Assembly (NCBI RefSeq): GCF_007713735.2
Contig: NZ_VMNW02000064.1
Span: 1 to 52,199 of the forward strand
Direction: 5' to 3'
Length of the DNA: 52,199 nt
DNA from: Amycolatopsis acidicola
GTDB taxonomy: Bacteria > Actinomycetota > Actinomycetes > Mycobacteriales > Pseudonocardiaceae
The notes under the pieces are model-generated. The model was not told the DNA's origin, searched no databases, and worked only from the letters and a program-made list of their open reading frames with translations. The position numbers and the translations under genes were made by a program. This document shows positions 46,918 to 52,199 of the stretch, piece by piece. Position 1 is the stretch's first letter. Each line of letters starts with the position of its first letter.

Positions 46918-46929
46918 AGGTATAGACCA
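46918..46929. promoter_or_regulatory. DasR dre-like site before GH20
   Basis: AGGTATAGACCA, matching the dre core TGGTCTAGACCA at 10 of 12 positions, with one perfect half AGACCA. It lies 36-47 bp upstream of the hexosaminidase start and overlaps a leftward TATACC -10-like hexamer, so repression by DasR would be direct. DasR itself is not in the window. Confidence 0.65.
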
Positions 46930-46947
46930 ATCATGTCGGGGGCGCAA

Positions 46948-47838
46948 TCATCCGAGCTGAGCGCGAACCTTGGTCGCACGCTGCGTGACTTGTCGCAGAA
47001 CTCGTTGTGCCACCTGTATTTCCGCTTCGTCGATGCCCTCGAACAGCTGATCGCCCACGTGGGCGCTCTCGCTCGTTATTCGCTCGAACAGCTCAATTCC
47101 TTTGGCGGTTGCTCCGACCTCCTCCTCGTCGGTGGACTGGACCAGGCCGCCTTCCTCCAGTTGGTGCAGCGCGTGTTCGATCTCGACATCGAGGACCATC
47201 CCGGGCCTGACGACGTCGGCCACCAGGTCTGCCCGGACGGCGGGCCGTTCCGCGGCCGCGCGCAGCGCGGCCCATTCGGCGAAGCTGAGCCCCGCCTTGG
47301 CAAGCAGGGTGGTGAGTACTTCGCGGGTGGCGACGGCTGCCTCGTTGATGTCGCGGCCGTTGAACGTTCTGGTCATGGGGTCTTCGTTTCTTCCGTGCTG
47401 GGTGGCCGGGGTCTCGTCGAGCAGGTCGAGCAGGATTTCGCACAGCTCCAGCGTTCGTGGCGCCTCGGGGCCGCCGAGCGGGGCGGTCAGCTGGGTGTGC
47501 AACTCGTGTACCAGTCCGGCGGCTTCCATGGCGATCCGCTGTCCGTGTTCGGTGAGCGTGACCCGCACGGCCCTCGGGTCGTCCGGGTCGGTGGGGCGTT
47601 CGACCAGCCCCGATTTCTCCAAAGCCCTGGCCAGTTTCGACACGAAGATCGGTTCCAGGCCCGTGTGTTCGGCCAGTTCGCGTTGCCGGGGCCGCTGCCC
47701 GCTTCGCGACAGTCCGCTCAGTGCGCCGAGCAAGGAGAACTGAGCGTGTGTGAGTCCCAACGGCGCGACGGCTCTGTCCACCGCGGCCCGCCACTTCGTC
47801 GAGACTCGCCACAGCAGAAAACCCGTCGTCGCCTCCAT
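46948..47838 (-). CDS. Tandem MarR-domain regulator
   Basis: A 296-aa protein made of two MarR-like winged helices in one frame. Domain 1 (about 1-150): LTHAQFSLLGALSGL...RQRELAEHTGLEPIFVSKLARALEKSGLVERPTDPDDPRAVRVTLTEHG. Domain 2 (about 155-296): LSFAEWAALRAAAE...ADLVADVVRPGMVLDVEIEHALHQLEEGGLVQSTDEEEVGATAKGIELFE. MarR proteins are normally single-domain dimers; here one chain may fold as a pseudo-dimer. Met at the domain junction could be a second start, but the frame is continuous. A near-palindrome ATACT/AGTAT at 47845-47866 overlaps its promoter and is a likely self-site. It lies upstream of the hexosaminidase. Confidence 0.82.
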   Translation of the reverse strand: MEATTGFLLWRVSTKWRAAVDRAVAPLGLTHAQFSLLGALSGLSRSGQRPRQRELAEHTGLEPIFVSKLARALEKSGLVERPTDPDDPRAVRVTLTEHGQRIAMEAAGLVHELHTQLTAPLGGPEAPRTLELCEILLDLLDETPATQHGRNEDPMTRTFNGRDINEAAVATREVLTTLLAKAGLSFAEWAALRAAAERPAVRADLVADVVRPGMVLDVEIEHALHQLEEGGLVQSTDEEEVGATAKGIELFERITSESAHVGDQLFEGIDEAEIQVAQRVLRQVTQRATKVRAQLG

Positions 47839-47917
47839 AGACAAATACTGTACATGGAGATAGTATCCACGGCAACAGTCTGCGAAGTGCCCAGGAAGTC
47901 CTTCCTGGAGCGAGAAA

Positions 47918-49795
47918 TCAGGGGGTTTGCAGGATGTGGCGAAGTGTGTCGAGAACGGCCGGATCTTCGATCGTGGAGGGCACGGGCTCGTTCCTGCCCT
48001 CGGCGATCCCGCGCATCGTCTTGCGCAGGATCTTGCCCGAGCGGGTCTTCGGCAATGCGTCCACAACGGACACCTGGCGGAACGCGGCGACCGGGCCGAT
48101 GTCCCGCCGGACCGCGGCCACGAGCTCCTCCCGCAGGGTCTCTTCGCCGATCTCCACGCCGGCTTTCAGTACCACGAAACCGCGGGGCAGCTGGCCTTTG
48201 AGCTCGTCGCGCACTCCGATCACCGCGCATTCCGCCACCGCGGGATGCGCGGCCAGTACCGCCTCCATCGAGCCGGTGGACAACCGATGACCGGCCACGT
48301 TGATCACGTCGTCGGTCCGGCCCATGACGAACAGGTAGCCGTCCTCGTCCAGATAACCGGAGTCGCCGGTGAGGTAGAAACCTTGGTAGCGCGAGAGGTA
48401 CGCCTCGATGTAGCGGTCGTCGTCCCCCCACAGCGTCGGCAGAGTGCCCGGTGGCAAGGGCAGCTTGATCGCGATGGCACCTTCCTGGCCCGCGGGCAGC
48501 TCGGCGCCGGACTGGTCCAGGATCCGCACGTCGTAGCCGGGCAGGGGCACGGTGGCCGAACCGGGTTTCACGGGCATCGGCTCGAGCCCGCGTGGGTTCG
48601 CCGCGATGGGCCAGCCGGTTTCGGTCTGCCACCAGTGATCGATCACCGGGGTGCCCAGTTTCTCGTGCGCCCAGTGGTAGGTCTCCGGGTCGAGCCGTTC
48701 CCCGGCGAGGAAAAGGGTTTCGAAGGCGGAGAGATCGTAGTTGGCGAGTTCGGCCGCGTCGGGATCCACGCGTTTGATCGCTCGCAACGCCGTCGGCGCG
48801 GTGAACAATGCCTTGACCCGGTGCTGGGCGGCGACCCGCCAGAAGGCGCCGGCGTCCGGGGTGCCGACGGGTTTTCCTTCGTACAGCACGGTTGTGGCGC
48901 CGATGAGGAGCGGTGCGTAGACGATGTAGGAGTGGCCGACGACCCATCCGACGTCGGAAGCCGTCCACCAGACGTCCCCGGGCTGGATGTCGTAGACCGC
49001 GCCCATCGACCAAGCGAGCGCCACGGCGTGCCCAGCCGTGTCCCGGACGACACCCTTGGGTTTCCCGGTGGTGCCGGAGGTGTAGAGGATGTACAGCGGA
49101 TCGGTCGCCGCCACCGGTACCGGGCCGACCGGGGTCGCGCCTGTTATCAGTTCCTGCCAGTCCACATCTCGCGGACCGAGTTCGGCGCGTGCCGCATCCC
49201 GTTGCAGCACAACGACTTTGTCCGGCTGGTGCGTGGTCGACGCGAGGGCGGCATCGATGATCGGCTTGTACTCCACCACACGAGCCGGTTCGATCCCGCA
49301 GGATGCCGCGACGATGGCCTTCGGCTTGGCGTCTTCGATCCGGGCGGCCAGCTCCTTCGGCGCGAACCCGCCGAAGACCACCGAGTGCACCGCGCCGATC
49401 CTGGCGCAGGCGAGCATGGCCACGACGGCTTCGGGAACCATCGGCATGTAGATGATCACCCGGTCGCCCTTGTCTACCCCGAGCGAACGAAGCGCGCCGG
49501 CGAACCGGGCCACTTCGTCGCGCAGCTCGGTGTAGGTGTAAGTGCGCGTGCTGGAGGTAACGGGCGAGTCCCAGATGAGGGCGGCCTGTTCGCCGCGGCC
49601 TCCGTCGGCATGTCGGTCCAGCGCGTTGTGGGCGGTGTTCAGTTCGCCGTCCGGGAACCATCGATAGAGCGGTGCGTTCGTCGAGTCGAGCGCTCTGGAC
49701 GGCTCACGGATCCAGTCGATCGCCTTGGCCGCGTCCAGCCAGAACCCTTCCGGATCGCTCAGGCTGCGCTGGTACTCCTCGGCGTAGCTACCCAT
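47918..49795 (-). CDS. prpE: Propionyl-CoA synthetase (PrpE-type, acyl-AMP ligase)
   Basis: A 625-aa ANL-superfamily enzyme making propionyl-CoA (or acetyl-CoA) from acid, ATP and CoA. YILYTSGTTGKPKGVVRDTAGH is the P-loop; DVWWTASDVGWVVGHSYIVYAPLL, DHWWQTETGWPI, YLTGDSGYLDEDGYLFVMGRTDDVIN and LPKTRSGKILRK (catalytic Lys) are typical. VVRDTAGHAVAL and WWQTETGW resemble PrpE rather than AcsA. The Lys in GKILR is the site normally acetylated to control activity. No prpBCD are near, so it is stand-alone. ATG 49795 is chosen. Confidence 0.92.
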   Translation of the reverse strand: MGSYAEEYQRSLSDPEGFWLDAAKAIDWIREPSRALDSTNAPLYRWFPDGELNTAHNALDRHADGGRGEQAALIWDSPVTSSTRTYTYTELRDEVARFAGALRSLGVDKGDRVIIYMPMVPEAVVAMLACARIGAVHSVVFGGFAPKELAARIEDAKPKAIVAASCGIEPARVVEYKPIIDAALASTTHQPDKVVVLQRDAARAELGPRDVDWQELITGATPVGPVPVAATDPLYILYTSGTTGKPKGVVRDTAGHAVALAWSMGAVYDIQPGDVWWTASDVGWVVGHSYIVYAPLLIGATTVLYEGKPVGTPDAGAFWRVAAQHRVKALFTAPTALRAIKRVDPDAAELANYDLSAFETLFLAGERLDPETYHWAHEKLGTPVIDHWWQTETGWPIAANPRGLEPMPVKPGSATVPLPGYDVRILDQSGAELPAGQEGAIAIKLPLPPGTLPTLWGDDDRYIEAYLSRYQGFYLTGDSGYLDEDGYLFVMGRTDDVINVAGHRLSTGSMEAVLAAHPAVAECAVIGVRDELKGQLPRGFVVLKAGVEIGEETLREELVAAVRRDIGPVAAFRQVSVVDALPKTRSGKILRKTMRGIAEGRNEPVPSTIEDPAVLDTLRHILQTP

Positions 49796-50208
49796 GAGGA
49801 ACCCGTCCCTCCTCGTCGTCGAGCTGGTGCCCCCACATTCTGGCTCACCTGGTGCCGATCAGCCGGTGGTTCGGCGCGCCGATTTTCGCGGTGGCGGTCC
49901 CTGCATCGGAAGTGCTGGTCAAGAGGCCCGTGACCAAGCCCCGTGCCGATCAACCGTCGTGGGCGCGCGTTCAGGCAGTCGTTGTTCACGGAAATCGAAG
50001 GAGGGAGGTGCTAGATCTGGGTGTAGCAGGCCTGCCCGAGAACGTCGAGGGTGCGGGTTGCCGAGCTCGGGTTGGCCGAAGGAGTGGTGGGCAGGTTCAC
50101 TGGGAGCATTCCTGACGACTCGGAATCCGACCGCAACCCGCCGGTCGGGCCCAGCGTCCAAGAGACGAATAGGGTGGGGGACCACAAACCCGAGCAGGAG
50201 GGGCACCG
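49796..50208. other. Intergenic stretch with both promoters, no supported gene
   Basis: Lies between the divergent prpE and the kinase gene. Several frames are open, none with a good ribosome-binding site and gene-like content. A run GAAGGAGGGAGG at about 49997-50008 looks like a ribosome-binding site but the frame after it is short. Confidence 0.5.
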
Positions 50209-51930
50209 GTGACATTCGCAAGCTGGTTGCTGTCTCTCGCGCACACCCTGTTCCAGCCGGGGTTCTGCCCCGGTGACTGGGTGTGGGCGACCAGCGCCGC
50301 CGGCGCACTCGTCGCACTCTTCCCGGTCGCGGGCGCCGTGATCGTGGCGATCATGCGCAAGTTCACCGGGAACCGTTACGACGCGGTCACCCTCGGTGTG
50401 ATCGGTGCGGTCGGGCTGGTTGTCGTCTTCCTGCTGCCGTGGTTGCTGTTCAACGGTATCTCCGACATCTACCGGTCCGCGTTTTCCGGGCAGACCACCG
50501 GGCTTTCGGCGAACGAACTGTCCACGCTGAACCGCAGCTACTGCGATTTCATCGGCAAGCAGAGTGACTACCTGGGGAGCGGGCAGAACGTCTTCGAGAC
50601 ACTGTTCTACCCGTCGGGCAACAAACTCGCCTATGGCTACTACCTCGGTGCTCTGGTCGGGCTGCCCGCCGCGTCGCTGTTCTTCGTGATCCTGCAGGCG
50701 CGGACCGCGATGCGTCGTGGGCAGAAGTGGCCTGGCCGGCTGCTGTGGGTGCCGTTCGTGGCGTTCGCCGTGTTCAGCGTGTCGGTCGAGGCGAACACGG
50801 CGGTGCACCTGTGGCTGGGATTCCTGCCGATGAGCGTGCTCGGCCTGATCGCGGTGGCGCTCGTGGGATCGCCGCCGTGGGCTGTGATCAACAAGCCGAG
50901 ACAGGAGCGCAGGCCGGAACCTCCGCCGCAGCCTCAGCAGCAAGCCCCGCCGCCACCGCCTCCGCCGCAGAAGAACTACGCGCCGACGGCTGTGGCGCCC
51001 GCGCAGCTCGCGTCGGCGCCCGGTCCGGTTCCCCTGGTGCCGGGCTCCACGGGGAACGGCAGTGAGCGGTACCGGCGAATCCGCAGGCTCGGGCACGGTG
51101 GGTTCGGCACGGTGTGGCAGGCCGTGGACAACCAGCTGGGCCGGACTGTTGCTTTGAAGATCGCGCACGCGCCGGACCGCGATACCGAAGAACGGATGCG
51201 TCGTGAGGCCCGGGCGCTGGCGATGGTGAACCATCCCAACTGCGTGCGGGTTTACGACCTGGTCGAGGAGCCCGACGGGCTGGCGCTGGTGATGGAGTAC
51301 CTGGAGGGCCAGGCGCTCGCCACCGCGGTGGACAACATGGGGCCGCTCGACGATATCGCCGCGGGGCGGCTGTGGGCCACGATGGCAGGCGCGCTCGTCG
51401 CCGCGCACGAGAAGGGTGTGCTTCACCGAGACATCAAGCCGTCGAACGTGATCGTGGATCCGGGCGGGATGCCGCACCTGATCGACTTCGGTATCGCGCG
51501 CAGTCGTGGTGACTCCACGATGACCGCCACCGGGATGATGATCGGTACGCCGGACTTCGTCGCCCCGGAGCAGGCTGCCGGTGCCGCGGCGAGCCCGGCT
51601 TCGGATGCGTGGCAGCTGGCGGCGACGGTGAGTTACGCGTTGTCCGGCTACCCGCCGCGGGGCACACGTGAGACGCCGATGGCCGCGCTGATGGCGGCCG
51701 CGCGGGCGGAGCCGCCGAACAACTTGCCGCAACGTTCGGCGCACGCGCGGCTGCTGATCGCCTCGCTGGACAACGAACCGCGTCGGCGCCCGACGCTGAA
51801 CGCGGTGCAGCGCGAGGTCGAGGGGTGGCTGGCCAGGTCGGGCAAGTCGCCGGACGGCCCGGTCACGCAGATCGTGCCGCGGCGGCAACAGCAGCCCTCC
51901 GGAACTCGGGTGATGCCGCCGCGCAACTGA
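50209..51930 (+). CDS. Membrane Ser/Thr protein kinase with N-terminal membrane domain
   Basis: A 573-aa eukaryotic-type kinase in reversed layout. Residues 1-230 form about five helices (WVWATSAAGALVALFPVAGAVIVAIM, AVTLGVIGAVGLVVVFLLPWLLF, YYLGALVGLPAASLFFVIL, LLWVPFVAFAVFSV, LWLGFLPMSVLGLIAVALV), then a Pro/Gln-rich linker (232-280) and the kinase at about 287-555: LGHGGFGTVWQA, VALKIAHA (Lys), HRD at 406-408 (LHRDIKPSNVIV), DFG at 426-428 (IDFGIARS) and GTPDFVAPE. Most actinobacterial PknB-type kinases have the kinase first and one helix after; here the sensor is polytopic and N-terminal. GTG 50209 has AGGAGGG six bases before. Target unknown. Confidence 0.9.
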   Translation: MTFASWLLSLAHTLFQPGFCPGDWVWATSAAGALVALFPVAGAVIVAIMRKFTGNRYDAVTLGVIGAVGLVVVFLLPWLLFNGISDIYRSAFSGQTTGLSANELSTLNRSYCDFIGKQSDYLGSGQNVFETLFYPSGNKLAYGYYLGALVGLPAASLFFVILQARTAMRRGQKWPGRLLWVPFVAFAVFSVSVEANTAVHLWLGFLPMSVLGLIAVALVGSPPWAVINKPRQERRPEPPPQPQQQAPPPPPPPQKNYAPTAVAPAQLASAPGPVPLVPGSTGNGSERYRRIRRLGHGGFGTVWQAVDNQLGRTVALKIAHAPDRDTEERMRREARALAMVNHPNCVRVYDLVEEPDGLALVMEYLEGQALATAVDNMGPLDDIAAGRLWATMAGALVAAHEKGVLHRDIKPSNVIVDPGGMPHLIDFGIARSRGDSTMTATGMMIGTPDFVAPEQAAGAAASPASDAWQLAATVSYALSGYPPRGTRETPMAALMAAARAEPPNNLPQRSAHARLLIASLDNEPRRRPTLNAVQREVEGWLARSGKSPDGPVTQIVPRRQQQPSGTRVMPPRN

Positions 51931-52199
51931 GGCGCGACGGCTTCGCAACTGGGGCGGACGGCATCGGAGCGGGGCGGCACGGCGGTGCGATTGAGGCGAT
52001 CGCACCGCAGCGGGCGGCACCGGTGCCACGATTGATGTGCGCGGCGACCGACGCCGGGCGGTCGCGGGTTGTGTTGACCGCGGGAATGCGGCGACGGTGG
52101 CTCGTGGCTCGTGGCTCGTGGCTCGTGGCTCGTGGCTCGTGGCTTGGTGGGGTGCCAGCGGTTGTTGTGGTTGGCGACGGGCGCGGCGGGGGCTCTGGG
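51931..52199. other. Right-edge stretch with low-complexity repeats
   Basis: After the kinase stop the sequence is GC-rich and degenerate, with GGCGGCAC/GGGGCGG-type repeats and then the heptamer array at 52098-52146. No gene is seen. Confidence 0.6.
52098..52146. repeat. Heptanucleotide tandem repeat, six perfect copies
   Basis: TGGCTCG repeated six times without a mismatch at 52098-52139, followed by the variant TGGCTTG at 52140-52146. It lies about 170 bp after the kinase gene. Confidence 0.95.

Noticed and set aside
50011..50109. Possible 32-aa minus-strand peptide (start MLPVNLPTTP) between prpE and the kinase
   Set aside because: No well-spaced ribosome-binding site, only 32 codons, and the same frame continues open far into the kinase gene, so it may be chance.

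Overview
The window is chromosomal DNA from a high-GC actinomycete. The combination of a mycobacterial-type mprAB / pepD / moaB2 / mscL / galU / glp / rimJ / glpR gene order, frequent GTG starts, GTGA and ATGA gene overlaps, several apparently leaderless promoters and a nearly even use of both strands points to Pseudonocardiaceae (Amycolatopsis-like is my best guess). No IS element, integrase, rRNA operon or CRISPR array was seen.

1-5.4 kb is a restriction-modification island of lower GC than the rest: a Vsr mismatch endonuclease, a NaeI-type cytosine-C5 methyltransferase, an unrecognised protein on the opposite strand, an HNH nuclease and a NaeI-type type IIE restriction enzyme (all four NaeI acidic/basic active-site positions conserved at the same residue numbers). 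It ends at tRNA-Arg(CCT). The methyltransferase tail and the HNH head both look like small winged-helix modules.

5.5-25.9 kb follows the order of the Mycobacterium tuberculosis mprA-Rv0996 region but opened up by insertions. A NarL-type regulator precedes mprA-mprB; a deoR-galT pair sits between mprB and pepD; and a cell-envelope-type block (SAM methyltransferase, DUF2064 protein, GT2 glycosyltransferase, polytopic membrane protein, second two-component system, NAD-dependent epimerase) sits between pepD and moaB2. MprA-box-like arrays (8-bp repeats, 11-bp period) lie before both mprA and pepD, so the stress regulon probably survives the split. Then come mscL, a SAF-domain protein, a CIRCE-controlled FmdB/Ruc-like zinc-ribbon chaperone, 5-formyl-THF cyclo-ligase, galU, the gephyrin-like divisome protein Glp, rimJ-like GNAT, the membrane receptor GlpR/SepX and tRNA-Ala(CGC).

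25.9-52.2 kb is an accessory mosaic: a 0.9-kb gene-poor stretch with an 8-bp tandem repeat; a PLP deaminase/desulfhydrase; a membrane protein + wHTH + cytochrome-b/molybdopterin oxidoreductase + membrane protein set; a translationally coupled alpha-galactosidase / MHS transporter / sulfatase operon divergent from its ROK repressor across a clear palindromic operator; DUF2306 and phytoene-dehydrogenase-like proteins; two bacterial-PH proteins coupled to an NmtR metal sensor that is divergent from a P1B-4 metal-exporting ATPase (CtpJ/CtpD type) across a SmtB-family operator; an aromatic amino-acid decarboxylase; a TetR / SGNH-hydrolase pair with a palindromic operator and an RBS-sequestering hairpin; a GH20 hexosaminidase with a DasR dre-like site; a tandem MarR protein; propionyl-CoA synthetase; and a Ser/Thr kinase whose membrane domain precedes the kinase domain. 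Start sites, operators and promoters given here were read by eye; family assignments rest on recognised motifs and remembered homologues, not on searches.
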